Positions 7,743-16,890 of a stretch of DNA of 64,000 nucleotides are shown here, piece after piece. The position numbers and the translations under genes are program-made. The stretch is taken from positions 218,779 through 282,778 of the forward strand of contig NZ_QEXM01000042.1 of the NCBI RefSeq assembly GCF_004127445.1, read 5' to 3'. Position 1 is the first letter of the stretch, and each line of letters begins with the position of its first letter. The stretch is from Streptomyces alfalfae. GTDB taxonomy: Bacteria > Actinomycetota > Actinomycetes > Streptomycetales > Streptomycetaceae. The notes below the pieces were generated by a model that was not told the origin of the DNA, searched no databases, and saw only the letters and a program-made list of their open reading frames with translations.

Positions 7743-8211
7743 CACGACAGGCGACTCGCCCCCCTCACTCCGCGACAGCCGACTCGCGCCCGGAGGGGGA
7801 CGTGCCGGTCTACCCGCCCGGAGCCCGTCAACCACGTCTCGCCTCCCCGAAGCACCCGAAGCACCCGAAGCACCAAGGGGCCGCGCAGGCGATGGCGAGG
7901 ACGGACATACCGGCGCGGCCCCGCCCCAAAACGGCGAGGCGGAAAACGACGACGCACCGCCGGGACCGGCGAGGCACCGCCAGGCCGGACGAGGCAAGCC
8001 CCGAAGACGAGGCAAGCCCCCGGGGACGACGCGCCGCCGGGCCGGACGGAGGCACCGCCGGGACCGGCGAGGCAAGTCCCGGAGACGAGGCACCGCCGGG
8101 CCGGACGAGGCAAGCCCCGGAGACGAGGCACCGCCAGGCCGGACGAGGCATGCCCCGAAGGCGAGGCACGCCCCGGGGGCGGGGTGGGCCGGTGGGCCGG
8201 AGCGGGGACGG
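7743..8211. repeat. Composite repeat, copy A: core element plus degenerate tandem array
   Basis: No gene is supported in this stretch. Bases 7790-7927 are a dispersed element whose 45-base right end (7883-7927) matches 33178-33222 on the opposite strand at 42 of 45 positions. Beyond it, 7930-8180 is a degenerate tandem array of units such as GACGAGGCAAGCCCCG and GACGAGGCACCGCCGGG. The open frames across it are low-complexity Arg/Pro/Gly sequence in all frames. CCCGAAGCA is repeated three times near 7853-7875. Confidence 0.75.
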
Positions 8212-9582
8212 CTACGCCCCGGGAAGTCCCGCCAAGTCGAGGGACGCGGCCACCCGCCCCGCCACACTCTCCGCATACGCCGCGTCGGACAACCCGAACG
8301 CCCCCCGCCCCGCCCCCCGAAGAAACGTCACGACGCCCAGAGTCCGCCCCCGGCTCCGCAGCACCGCACACAGCGCGTGCACGGAATCCTCCGGCCACTG
8401 CCGAGCGAGAGCCCACGCCCTGGCCCGCTCCACGGAGGCCGCCCCCGCGCTGGCCCGCACCGACCCCACCCGCTCCACGCACTGCGGCGCGGGATGCCCC
8501 TCGGGATACCGCACGGGAATCCCGGCCGTGGCCACGGGAAGGCAGGGCCCCGGCGTCCCGCCGGGCGTGGCCGCGACGCGGACGAGACGGGGCACGGGGC
8601 CCCCGCCCGCGACCAGATCCACCAGCGCGTGATCCGCGAACCCCGCGAGCGCGAAGTCCAGCTGGACGGTCGCCGCCTCCGTGGGGTCCTCGCACTCCCC
8701 GGCGGCCCGAGCGGCCCGATGCAGCTGCTGCGAGCGGAACCGCAGCTGCGACGCCTCCTGAGCGGCCTGCCTGGCCTCCGTGACGTCGAGGAAGAGCCAG
8801 CCGACCCCGAGCGGCACCGGCTCCTCCGTGAGCGGCGAGGCGAGCCGCACGAAGCCGCTGCGCCAGCACCGCCGCTCGAAGCCCTCGTCCTCCCCGGTCC
8901 GCACCGACACCCACAGCTCGGCGGGCGAGGGCGGCGCCCCCTCGGCGAGGACGTGGGTCAGCGCGCTCTCCAGCTCCTCGACGCCCTGCCCGAGGAGATC
9001 CGCCAGGGGCCGCCCCAGGACCGCCGTACGCCCCACTCCCAGCGCTCGGGCCGCGTGCTCGTTCACGACGGCGGGCCGCAGATCCGCGTCGACGATGACG
9101 ACGCCCCAGGAGGCGGTTTCGAGGAGCGCCTCGCTCAGGGCGATGGAGCGCTCCAGGTCGATCTGGGCGTGGACTTCGCTGAAGGCGCAGTAGACGCCCG
9201 CGGCCTTCCCGTCCCCGCCCCGCACGGCGGCGGACTGCATCCGCACCAGGACCCGCCCGCCGTCCTTGGTCACGAGGGCGAACTCGTGCACCTGCCGCCC
9301 CGGCGCGTCCATCACGGACAGCAGCCGCCCCTCGACCTCCGCGGCGTCCGCGGCCCGCACGGCCCACCCGGAGAGGCCCCGCTGCCCCACGGCCTCCGCC
9401 GCCGACCAGCCGAGGATGCGCTCGGCCTCGCGGTTCCAGTGCGTCACCACACCGTCCGCGTCGAACGCGCAGAGCGCCGCGTCCATCCCGTCGAGCAGCG
9501 CCGCGAGCAGCTCGGCACCGCCCGGCTCCGGCTCCTCGGGACCCAGTTCGTCCGTAGTTCCGCTCCGCCGCGAAGCACTCAC
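8212..9582 (-). CDS. PAS/GAF-like sensory protein
   Basis: Cytoplasmic signalling protein of 456 residues without a recognisable output domain. A first PAS domain (about residues 30-140) contains DADGVVTHWNREAERILGW; a second (about 150-270) contains VDADLRPAVVNEHAARALG; the C-terminal third resembles GAF domains (ALCAVLRSRGRTLGVVTFLR). No PP2C phosphatase, kinase or GGDEF motif follows, so it probably acts through a partner. I chose GTG 9582 (product beginning SASRRSGTTDELG) because a G-rich ribosome site precedes it; an in-frame start at 9645 adds 21 residues. Upstream lies an unusual gene-free region. Confidence 0.78.
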   Translation of the reverse strand: MSASRRSGTTDELGPEEPEPGGAELLAALLDGMDAALCAFDADGVVTHWNREAERILGWSAAEAVGQRGLSGWAVRAADAAEVEGRLLSVMDAPGRQVHEFALVTKDGGRVLVRMQSAAVRGGDGKAAGVYCAFSEVHAQIDLERSIALSEALLETASWGVVIVDADLRPAVVNEHAARALGVGRTAVLGRPLADLLGQGVEELESALTHVLAEGAPPSPAELWVSVRTGEDEGFERRCWRSGFVRLASPLTEEPVPLGVGWLFLDVTEARQAAQEASQLRFRSQQLHRAARAAGECEDPTEAATVQLDFALAGFADHALVDLVAGGGPVPRLVRVAATPGGTPGPCLPVATAGIPVRYPEGHPAPQCVERVGSVRASAGAASVERARAWALARQWPEDSVHALCAVLRSRGRTLGVVTFLRGAGRGAFGLSDAAYAESVAGRVAASLDLAGLPGA

Positions 9583-9728
9583 CCGGAACCCCCTGCCGGC
9601 CGTGTCCTCGTCCTCATGAGCTGCCAGTACCGCACGTCGGATCATTCAACTCGAACGTGACGCACCCCACAGCAGGTTCGCGGAAGTCGGACGGAAAACC
9701 TCTGGACCGTACCCCGGGAAAAAACCAC

Positions 9729-9758
9729 TTGAGGTCCCCGGGACCCGGTTCCTAGGGT
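9729..9758 (+). promoter_or_regulatory. Predicted promoter of a cryptic transcription unit
   Basis: TTGAGG (9729-9734), 18-base spacer, TAGGGT (9753-9758), a good match to a vegetative Streptomyces promoter. It points into a region with no annotated plus-strand gene. Confidence 0.5.
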
Positions 9759-9790
9759 GTGGAGCACTCGAGGAAGGAGGTGTTGCTGCA

Positions 9791-9829
9791 GTGATTTCAT
9801 TGCGGACGCGAGAGGTGGCTGCGGGCTAG
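9791..9829 (+). CDS. Possible 12-codon leader peptide
   Basis: GTG at 9791 opens a 12-codon frame (V/M-I-S-L-R-T-R-E-V-A-A-G, then TAG). AAGGAGG at 9774-9780, a near-ideal Shine-Dalgarno, sits 10 bases before it, and a promoter lies about 30 bases further up. It is too short to annotate normally. No structural gene follows on this strand; instead there are hairpins. It could be a leader peptide, an sRNA with a translated segment, or chance. Confidence 0.35.
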   Translation: MISLRTREVAAG

Positions 9830-9910
9830 CGGCCTGTCACCACACCCAGTGCGGTGCCGGACCAGCGCGTGAGTCGAGCGTGCGGCCGGCCCAATCCAGA
9901 GCAGTCACCC

Positions 9911-9989
9911 GACCCGCGGGCCGCCGGTACGTCCGGCCGGCTTCCGCCACCCGGATCCGTCCGGGCGGCGGGACCATGGCCCGCGGGTC
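9911..9989. terminator. Nested hairpins: permease terminator or end of cryptic unit
   Basis: Outer 12-bp arms GACCCGCGGGCC (9911-9922) and GGCCCGCGGGTC (9978-9989) enclose an inner hairpin CCGCCaCCCGGA-TCCG-TCCGGGcGGCGG (9944-9971). It lies 41 bases past the stop of the minus-strand permease and would also end the plus-strand cryptic unit. The whole gap 9583-10030 otherwise contains no supported gene. Confidence 0.6.
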
Positions 9990-10030
9990 GCCTGCTGCGC
10001 GGGCCCGGAGCGGCACCGCGCCGAGCGCCC

Positions 10031-11638
10031 TCACCCCCTGCTGACCGCCACCAGGATCTCCGGCAGCCGCCGGGCGACACGAGGCGCGGCTGTCCGGACG
10101 CCGAGCTCGGCCACGCCGCAGCCGTAGACCGCCCCCACCGGCAGCAGCACCCAGCTCCAGGCGGCGGCGCCCGCGGCGTGCAGCCAGATCGTGCACGCGA
10201 GGACCGGGGCGCAGATCAGGGCCGCGGCGACCATGCCGCCGAAGATCGAGATCCAGGCGAGACCCGCCTGCCCAGGCGCCACGTTCTTGTAGCCCTCCTG
10301 CGGGATCGAATAGGGGAAGCGGGCCGAGGTCCAGGCCCCCGTGGCGAGCATCGCGCCGAGCAGCGCGAAGGAGAGCCCGACGACCTCCGCCAGCGCGGGC
10401 CAGTCGCCGAGCATCGCCGTGGTGAGGACGCAGACCAGCACGGCGTACGGCACCGTGACGAGCAGGAGCGCCAGGGCCCGGCCGCGCAGCTCCACGTAGG
10501 CGTCGCGGGTGGTGGAGATGGTCATCGCCACCATCCAGAACGCCGAGGTGTCCTGCCCGAACTGGTTGTACATCAGGACGCCCAGCATCCCCGCCGCGAA
10601 GCACGCGAAGTAGACGGAGCCCGTGCCCTGCAGCGCGTTGAAGACCGGCACGATCAGGCCGATGGCCAGCGAGGTCACCCAGGCGGCCTTGGTCTTCGGA
10701 TCGCGCCAGACGTAGCGCAGGCCGCGCTCCATGACGGTGCCGGTGCGCCCGGCGGGCAGGAGCGCGCCGAGGGCGCCCGAGGCGCGGGAGGCGCCCTTCT
10801 CCGGCCCCGCGGCCGCCAGGGTCGAGCCGTCCGGCGTCGTCATGAGCCGCGTCAGACTGCGCCGCCAGAGCGCGAGGAGGCCGGCCAGGGCCGCGGCGGA
10901 CAGGGCGAGCTGGGCCGCCCCGGTCACGTACGCGCCCTCGCTCACCGAGTCCACCGCGCCGAGCGCCGCGGCGGGCGGTACCCAGCGCACCACGTCGGCC
11001 GCCGGGTCGAGGGTGCTCGGGCCGGACGAGCCGAGCCGCTGCGCCCCGAAGTTGACGAGCTGCGCCCCGACGGCGATGACGAGGCCGCTGAGGACCGCGA
11101 GGTCACGGCCCTTGCGGCTGGTGAGGAGGCGGATGTTGGCGGCGGCGAAGTACCGCGCGAGGGCCACGCAGAGCAGCAGGGCGAGGACGGTCGCGAGCAC
11201 GCCGGTCACGGCCCCCGCCACGCCGTGCGCGAGCGCGATCGCCGCGCCGGTGGCCAGGCAGAGCGTGAACAGCGGGCCGATGCCGACGAGCGAGGCGACG
11301 AGCAGCGCCCGTACGAGCGGGCCTGGCCGCAGCGGCAGCATCACCAGGCGGGTGGGGTCGAGCGTCTCGTCGCCGCTGGGGAAGAACAGCGGCATGACGG
11401 CCCAGCCGAGGGCGAGCACGGCGACGAGGAGGACGCAGACGGTGGCCGCGTGGCGGTCGCCGCGCAGCAGGACCAGGCCGAGGAGCTGGAGCGCGGCGAA
11501 GAGCAGGGCGAAGGCCACCGAGGCGATGTAGGCGGCCCGGCGTCCGGCCGACTGGCGCAGCCCGTTGCGGAGCAGGGACAGCTTCAGCCGTACGAGGACG
11601 GAGGTGAGCGCGGTGGCGTCGGAGGGGGCGGCGGTCAT
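10031..11638 (-). CDS. ABC-2 type transporter permease
   Basis: Integral membrane half of an ABC exporter, 535 residues, with about 12 hydrophobic segments spread through the chain, for example IASVAFALLFAALQLLGLVLL and LALLLVTVPYAVLVCVL. A hydrophilic linker near residues 270-300 (GPEKGASRASG) splits two membrane blocks. The start ATG overlaps the stop of the ATPase gene by 4 bases (ATGA), so the two subunits are translationally coupled. Substrate is unknown; neighbours give no clue. Confidence 0.87.
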   Translation of the reverse strand: MTAAPSDATALTSVLVRLKLSLLRNGLRQSAGRRAAYIASVAFALLFAALQLLGLVLLRGDRHAATVCVLLVAVLALGWAVMPLFFPSGDETLDPTRLVMLPLRPGPLVRALLVASLVGIGPLFTLCLATGAAIALAHGVAGAVTGVLATVLALLLCVALARYFAAANIRLLTSRKGRDLAVLSGLVIAVGAQLVNFGAQRLGSSGPSTLDPAADVVRWVPPAAALGAVDSVSEGAYVTGAAQLALSAAALAGLLALWRRSLTRLMTTPDGSTLAAAGPEKGASRASGALGALLPAGRTGTVMERGLRYVWRDPKTKAAWVTSLAIGLIVPVFNALQGTGSVYFACFAAGMLGVLMYNQFGQDTSAFWMVAMTISTTRDAYVELRGRALALLLVTVPYAVLVCVLTTAMLGDWPALAEVVGLSFALLGAMLATGAWTSARFPYSIPQEGYKNVAPGQAGLAWISIFGGMVAAALICAPVLACTIWLHAAGAAAWSWVLLPVGAVYGCGVAELGVRTAAPRVARRLPEILVAVSRG

Positions 11639-12411
11639 CGGGGCCCGCCGCCCAGCCAGTCCAGGTCGGAGCCCGCGTCACGGCCCCCCGCGCCGACGAG
11701 TTCCAGGAACGCCCGCTGGAGCGAGGTCTCCGCGCCGCGCACCTCCGCGAGGGTGCCCTGCGCGCGGATGCGGCCCGCGGCCATGACAGCGACCCAGTCG
11801 CAGAGCGACTCGACGAGCTCCATGACGTGCGAGGAGAAGACGACGGTGGCGCCGGAGGCGGTGTAGCGCTCCAGGACGCCGCGGATCGTCTGGGCCGACA
11901 CGGGGTCGACGCCCTCGAACGGCTCGTCGAGGAAGAGCACTTCGGGATTGTGGAGCAGCGCCGCCGCGAGGCCGATCTTCTTGCGCATGCCGGTGGAGTA
12001 GTCGACGACGAGCTTGTGCTGGGCGCCCGCGAGGTCGAGCACGTCGAGGAGCTGGGTGGCGCGCTTGTCGACCTCGGCGCCGGGAAGGCCGCGCAAGCGG
12101 CCGGTGTACGCGAGCAGTTCGCGCCCCGAGAGCCGTTCGAAGAGGCGCAGGCCCTCGGGGAGGACGCCGATGCGGGCCTTGACCCGCACGGGATCGCGCC
12201 AGACGTCGTGGCCGACGACCTCGACGGTGCCCTGGTCGGGTCTGAGCAGACCGGTGGCCATGGAGAGCGTGGTGGTCTTGCCCGCGCCGTTGGGCCCGAC
12301 GAGGCCGATGAACCTGCCCGCGGGCAGCACCAGGTCGATCCCCGCCACGGCCACGTGCTCGCCGAAACGCTTCCAGAGCCCGCTCACGCGTACCGCCGCC
12401 GCTTCGGTCAC
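11635..12411 (-). CDS. ABC transporter ATP-binding protein
   Basis: Nucleotide-binding subunit, 258 residues. Walker A is GPNGAGKTT (residues 39-47), the signature is degenerate (YSTGMRKK, as in many ABC-2 drug/polymer exporters), Walker B is VLFLDEPFEG and the switch histidine is in VVFSSHVMELV. It precedes the permease gene in an overlapping two-gene operon, so together they form one exporter energised by this subunit at the cytoplasmic face. About 70 bases separate it from the PrimPol gene upstream, which reads the same way and may share transcription. Confidence 0.92.
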   Translation of the reverse strand: MTEAAAVRVSGLWKRFGEHVAVAGIDLVLPAGRFIGLVGPNGAGKTTTLSMATGLLRPDQGTVEVVGHDVWRDPVRVKARIGVLPEGLRLFERLSGRELLAYTGRLRGLPGAEVDKRATQLLDVLDLAGAQHKLVVDYSTGMRKKIGLAAALLHNPEVLFLDEPFEGVDPVSAQTIRGVLERYTASGATVVFSSHVMELVESLCDWVAVMAAGRIRAQGTLAEVRGAETSLQRAFLELVGAGGRDAGSDLDWLGGGPR

Positions 12412-12482
12412 CGTGCCGCCCTTCGCCGCTGTCGCCGTCCCCGCACGATACGTCGGCCCGCGGCCCCGGCGTGGTCACGGTG

Positions 12483-13142
12483 TCAGCGGCGCGCTTCCCT
12501 GCCGCACGCGTACGCCAGCGGGGAGATGATCTCCTCGCAGTCGGGCAGCCAGCGGTTGGCGGCGGTCGGGCGGCAGGCCCACTGGACCGCGCCGGACGCG
12601 CCGAAGCGGGTGGGGGGAGCGGCCACGTAGGCGCCCTCGCCGCGTGTGACCAGGTCGATGGCGGCGGGCGGCCAGCCCAGCTTGCGGACGAGGCCGGGGC
12701 TCTTGGCGGCGGCGCCGGGGAGCACGAAGAACTGCATGCGCCGGTCGGGCGTGCGGGTCACGGGCCCGAGCGTGAGCTCCATGCGTTCCATCCGGGCGAG
12801 CGCGAGGAACCCGGCGGTCTCCGGCACGTCGATCGCGTCGAACGCCCGCCCGGTGGGCAGCAGGATCGACGCCTTGGGGTGCTTCTGCCAGAGGCGCCGG
12901 GCCACGGTGGCGCTGCCGGTGGCCTGGCTCGCCCAGTCCTCGCGCGCGGGGTGTGCGCCGGGTGCGTCGCAGTCCGCGTCGCCGCACGAGCACCGCTCGA
13001 CCCCCCCGGCGTACTCCAGCCACGTGCCGGCGAAGACGTCCCAGTGCCGTTCCTCCGCGTATCGCACGGCCGTGTCCAGCAGGGCTTCGCCGCGCTGCTT
13101 GGGGATCTGGGCGGCTGAGGTCACTCCGATGGTCTCTTCCAC
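12483..13142 (-). CDS. Bifunctional DNA primase/polymerase N-terminal (PrimPol) domain protein
   Basis: A 219-residue stand-alone protein resembling the PrimPol N-terminal domain: N-terminal LLDTAVRYAEERHWDVFAGTWLE, a cysteine cluster CSCGDADCDAPGAHP (typical of actinobacterial members), and a central FDAIDVPE acidic motif. Related domains in plasmids and phages are attached to helicases; here there is none. Stand-alone copies are common in Streptomyces chromosomes. A role in DNA metabolism is inferred from the domain only. It is divergent from the NsdA-like regulator. Confidence 0.7.
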   Translation of the reverse strand: MEETIGVTSAAQIPKQRGEALLDTAVRYAEERHWDVFAGTWLEYAGGVERCSCGDADCDAPGAHPAREDWASQATGSATVARRLWQKHPKASILLPTGRAFDAIDVPETAGFLALARMERMELTLGPVTRTPDRRMQFFVLPGAAAKSPGLVRKLGWPPAAIDLVTRGEGAYVAAPPTRFGASGAVQWACRPTAANRWLPDCEEIISPLAYACGREARR

Positions 13143-13469
13143 GCAGACCTCAACTCCCGGCTCCGGCGCGGGTTACGGGCGCACGCGAGGGCGGGGGAGG
13201 AGCATCGATCCTGCGATCGGGCGCATGGGGGCACGGGCGGGGGCGCGCGGGGGAAATGGCTCCCATGTGCGGGTAGCCAGGTCATGGATGGTCGGAGAAC
13301 GCCTCGGAGCGAGCCGTACGTCGACAGATCCATACTTACGGTTCGTATGCCTTCTTATGCCACTTTCGTGGCGCATCTTCGTCTTGTCCCCAGGGCATTG
13401 ATCAGCGTGGGTCGGCCGCCACGGCCGCTCCGTTTCCGCTGGTCCACGGTGCACATCAGGGGGTACGCC
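13143..13469. other. Divergent intergenic region, PrimPol / NsdA-like regulator
   Basis: About 330 bases carrying both upstream regions. AT-richer patches around 13325-13375 (for example CTTACGGTTCGTATGCC) probably contain the regulator promoter. AGGGGG at 13458-13463 is the ribosome site for ATG 13470. The frame is open further upstream but that stretch has no regulator character. Confidence 0.5.
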
Positions 13470-14858
13470 ATGGCCGCCAGGCCACTCGTCGCGCGTCAGC
13501 CCAACGAAAGGCTGCAGGCGCTCATCCAGGAAGCCGGCTGTTCCAACGCCGGCCTCGCCCGCCGGGTCAACATGTGCGGCGCGGAGCACGGCCTCGATCT
13601 GCGCTACGACAAGACGTCCGTCGCCCGCTGGCTGCGCGGGCAGCAGCCGCGCGGGCGGGCGCCCGGCATCATCGCGGAGGCGCTCGGCCGCAAGCTCGGC
13701 CGCACCGTCACCATCGACGAGATCGGCATGGCGAACGGCAAGAACCTCGCCTCCGGCGTCGGCCTCCAGTTCTCGCCGACCGTGCTCGGCGCCATCGAGC
13801 AGGTCTGCGAGCTGTGGCGCAGCGACGTCGGCCGCAGGGACTTCCTGTCCGGTTCGACCGTGGCCGCCTCCGCACTCGTGGAGCCGAGCCGCGACTGGCT
13901 GATCTCCTCGGCGGACTCCCAGGTCGGCAGGACCGCGGGGCCGCGCGTCGGGATGCCGGACGTGGCGGCGGTCCAGGCGATGACGCAGGCGCTGACCAAG
14001 CTGGACCACCAGTTCGGCAGCGGACACGTGCGCCCGGTCGTCGTGCACTACCTCAACTCCGTGGTCTCCGGGCTGCTCGCGGGCTCCTACCGGGAGGCGG
14101 TCGGGCGCGAACTGTTCGCCGCCGTCGCGCGGTTGACGGAGCTCGCGGGCTACATGGCCGTCGACACGGGCCAGCCCGGCCTCGCCCAGCGCTACTACAT
14201 CCAGGCCCTGCGCCTCGCCCAGGCGGCCGGGGACAGGGGGTACGGCGGGTACGTCCTCGCCGCCTCGATGAGCCACCTCGCCGCGCAACTCGGCAACCCG
14301 CGGGAGATCGCCCAGTTGGCGCGCGCCGCACAGGAGGGGACGCGCGGCCGGGTCACGCCCCGCGCGGAGGCGATGTTCTACGCCGCGGAGGCCCGCGGCC
14401 ACGCCCTGCTCGGGGACGCGCGGGCGACGCAGTCCGTGGCGGGCCGCGCCGTCGAGGCGATGGACCGGGCGGCGGGCGAGGAGGAGTCCGGCGACGACCC
14501 GGTCTGGATCCGCCACTTCGACCACGCTTATCTGGCCGATGAATTGGCGCATTGTCACCGTGACCTCGGCCAGGCGGACGCGGCGGCGCGCAGCGCCCAG
14601 GAGTCGCTCGACGGGCACCCGGAGACGCGGGCCAGGCGCCGCGCGATCGGCCTGGTCCTGCTGGCCACGGCCCAGGTGCAGCGCCGCGAGGTCGAACAGG
14701 CCTGCCACACGGGCCTGAAGGCCGTGGAGCTCCTCGGCACCCTGCGCTCCAACCGCGGCGCCGAGTACCTGGATGACCTCCAGCAGCGCCTTGAGCCGTA
14801 CCGCGACGAGCCGGTGGTCAGGGAGTTCGGGTCCCGCGTCGACGCCCAGGCGGCGTGA
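13470..14858 (+). CDS. NsdA-like HTH/TPR transcriptional regulator
   Basis: A 462-residue cytoplasmic regulator of the Streptomyces NsdA-type family, whose founding member negatively regulates sporulation and antibiotics. The N-terminal 90 residues contain a helix-turn-helix-like segment (CSNAGLARRVNMCG, TSVARWLRGQQPRGRAPG) and VTIDEIGMANGKNL. RRDFLSGSTVAASAL follows near residue 125, then about 250 residues of TPR-like helices (GQPGLAQRYYIQALRLA). Start ATG 13470 has AGGGGG six bases upstream. I cannot say whether it is NsdA itself or a paralogue. Confidence 0.75.
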   Translation: MAARPLVARQPNERLQALIQEAGCSNAGLARRVNMCGAEHGLDLRYDKTSVARWLRGQQPRGRAPGIIAEALGRKLGRTVTIDEIGMANGKNLASGVGLQFSPTVLGAIEQVCELWRSDVGRRDFLSGSTVAASALVEPSRDWLISSADSQVGRTAGPRVGMPDVAAVQAMTQALTKLDHQFGSGHVRPVVVHYLNSVVSGLLAGSYREAVGRELFAAVARLTELAGYMAVDTGQPGLAQRYYIQALRLAQAAGDRGYGGYVLAASMSHLAAQLGNPREIAQLARAAQEGTRGRVTPRAEAMFYAAEARGHALLGDARATQSVAGRAVEAMDRAAGEEESGDDPVWIRHFDHAYLADELAHCHRDLGQADAAARSAQESLDGHPETRARRRAIGLVLLATAQVQRREVEQACHTGLKAVELLGTLRSNRGAEYLDDLQQRLEPYRDEPVVREFGSRVDAQAA

Positions 14859-15039
14859 CCCGCGCGCGCGTGCGCGCGGCGAAAAGGCATCTCGATCCCG
14901 GTAACAGCGCCTGAGCGGGAGGTTTTGTTACTGCCGGCGTCGAGCGGACGGCTCCGCCCTGAGCTGCGTGGCTAAGGGCTGTGGGGACCCGGTAGCGTGA
15001 GCCGACGGTTCCGTAGGTCCCCCATACGTAGGAGTCCCG

Positions 15040-16857
15040 GTGACGCAGCAGAGCGGTCAGGGCGCTGCTTCCTCCGATCCGCGGCAGCCCGCGGCGCGGC
15101 AAGCCCATGAGGGCGTCGTGCTGCCCGCGGACGGCAGTGAGCCGCTGCTTCCCGGCACCGCGGGCCGGCACACCGCCCCGGCGGGCGGCTCCCCGTGGGA
15201 CACCCCCTGGGGGCCCGACGCGCCGGGCCGTCCGCAGCCCGGCCAGGGCGAGGCCTGGGGCACCCCGCCGCAGCAGCCCGCCCAGGCCATGCCGCTGCCC
15301 CCCGAGGGCGCCACCCCGCCGCCCAACCAGGGCTACGGCTACCCCCAGCAGGGCTACGGCGCGCCGGAGCCCCACGCGGCCCAGGACCCGTACGCCGCCC
15401 AGCAGGGCCAGAACCAGGGCGGCGAGACGTACGGCGGCGGCCGGCACGGGCGTGGAGCACACGCGGGGCCGCCCGCCCAGGGCGCACACGCGGCGCACCA
15501 GGGCCACGGAGCGCACGCCGCCCCGCGCGCCCAGGGCGCGCACGCGGCGAGACCCGGCCAGGGCGACGGCTCGTACGGTGACCCCTCGTACGGCGGTCAG
15601 CAGGGGTACGGAGAGCAGCAGGGGTACGGCGGGCAGCCGGGCCACGGTGGTCGGCAGGGATACGGCGGGCAGAGCATGCCGCTGCCGCCGCTCGACCAGG
15701 GCAGCGCGCCCCTGCCCCCGGCCGCCACCGGGCCGGACGCCGACGCCACGCAGTACATGGCGCCCATACCCGGCGGCCCCCTGCCGGGCGGCCCCGCGTC
15801 CGGCGGGCCGGTCCCCATGGACGAGGGCGCCACGCAGTACATCCCCCCGGTGGCCCCCGGAGCCCTGCCGCCCGAGGCGCCCGCCGCCGACGCCACGCAG
15901 TTCCTCGGCCGCACCACGCCGGCCGCGCCCGCCGCCGCGTCCGACAGCGAGCCCACGCAGTTCATCGCCCCCGTCCCCGGCGCCGGCGGCCCCGCCGCGC
16001 CCCCCGAGCCGGCCTCCGCGCCCTACGGCATCCGCCCCGGCGCCCCCGGCGATCGGCAGCCGCCCGCCGAGTTCGACAGCCTCTTCCGCACCGAGCCGGA
16101 GGCCGAGGGCCCCGCGTCCACCCAGCAGATGCCCCGCTTCGACGCCTCGGCGCCCGCCGCGCCCGCTCCCGCGCCCGCCGGAGCACCGGCGCCCGCGCCG
16201 GGCGACGGCGGCCGTGGCGGCCGGCGCAGCCGCACCGGCTCGAAGGCGCCCCTCATCGCCGCCGTCGGCGTCGGCATCGCCCTGCTCGGCGTCGGCGCGG
16301 GCGCGCTCCTGAGCTCCGGCGGCGGCGAGGAGGACAAGGCGGACGACGGCAAGCCCGTCTCCGCGTCCGCCCCCGCCGACGATCCCTCGCCCACCGCCGA
16401 CCCCGCCAAGGAGCAGGCCGTCGCCCTGGACAAGCTCCTGGCCGACAGCAACGACAGCCGCGCGACGGTGATCGCCTCCGTGCGCGACGTGGGCAAGTGC
16501 CGCAACCTCGGCCAGTCGGCGAAGGACCTGCGCGGCGCCGCCGAGCAGCGCAACGACCTGGTCACCCGGCTCGCCGACCTGAAGGTCGACAAGCTCCCGG
16601 CCAACGCCCGGCTCACCGCCTCCCTCAACCGCGCCTGGAAGGCGTCCGCGTCCGCCGACAACCACTACGCAGCGTGGGCGGACCAGGTGGCGGGCAAGCG
16701 GGGCTGCCGCAAGGGCCACGCCCGCAGCACCTCGCACCACGCGGCGGGCAACCGCGCGAGCGGGGAGGCGACCACCGCCAAGGAGCAGGCGGCCAAGTAC
16801 TGGAACGCGATCGCCGGCAAGTACGGCCTGCCGACACGCGAGAAGACCCAGCTCTGA
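15040..16857 (+). CDS. Pro/Gly/Gln-rich single-pass membrane protein
   Basis: Function unknown. The first 400 residues are disordered, rich in Gly, Pro, Gln and Ala, with QQGYG-type repeats near 110-125 and 185-215. One transmembrane helix (about residues 402-424, APLIAAVGVGIALLGVGAGALL) leads to an extracytoplasmic domain of about 180 residues with few cysteines. Four similar motifs, ATQYM, ATQYI, ATQFL and PTQFI (threonines at 237, 265, 286 and 306), are spaced 20-28 residues apart in the cytoplasmic part and look like phosphothreonine/FHA-type sites. GTG start follows GTAGGAG. Confidence 0.8.
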   Translation: MTQQSGQGAASSDPRQPAARQAHEGVVLPADGSEPLLPGTAGRHTAPAGGSPWDTPWGPDAPGRPQPGQGEAWGTPPQQPAQAMPLPPEGATPPPNQGYGYPQQGYGAPEPHAAQDPYAAQQGQNQGGETYGGGRHGRGAHAGPPAQGAHAAHQGHGAHAAPRAQGAHAARPGQGDGSYGDPSYGGQQGYGEQQGYGGQPGHGGRQGYGGQSMPLPPLDQGSAPLPPAATGPDADATQYMAPIPGGPLPGGPASGGPVPMDEGATQYIPPVAPGALPPEAPAADATQFLGRTTPAAPAAASDSEPTQFIAPVPGAGGPAAPPEPASAPYGIRPGAPGDRQPPAEFDSLFRTEPEAEGPASTQQMPRFDASAPAAPAPAPAGAPAPAPGDGGRGGRRSRTGSKAPLIAAVGVGIALLGVGAGALLSSGGGEEDKADDGKPVSASAPADDPSPTADPAKEQAVALDKLLADSNDSRATVIASVRDVGKCRNLGQSAKDLRGAAEQRNDLVTRLADLKVDKLPANARLTASLNRAWKASASADNHYAAWADQVAGKRGCRKGHARSTSHHAAGNRASGEATTAKEQAAKYWNAIAGKYGLPTREKTQL

Positions 16858-16890
16858 GCCCCGCGGGAGCGGACCGCGCGGCCCTTCCGG

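Noticed and set aside
7930..8180. Possible CRISPR array
   Set aside because: Units are contiguous, degenerate and of unequal length, with no unique spacers and no cas genes. The same reasoning excludes 44755-44870.
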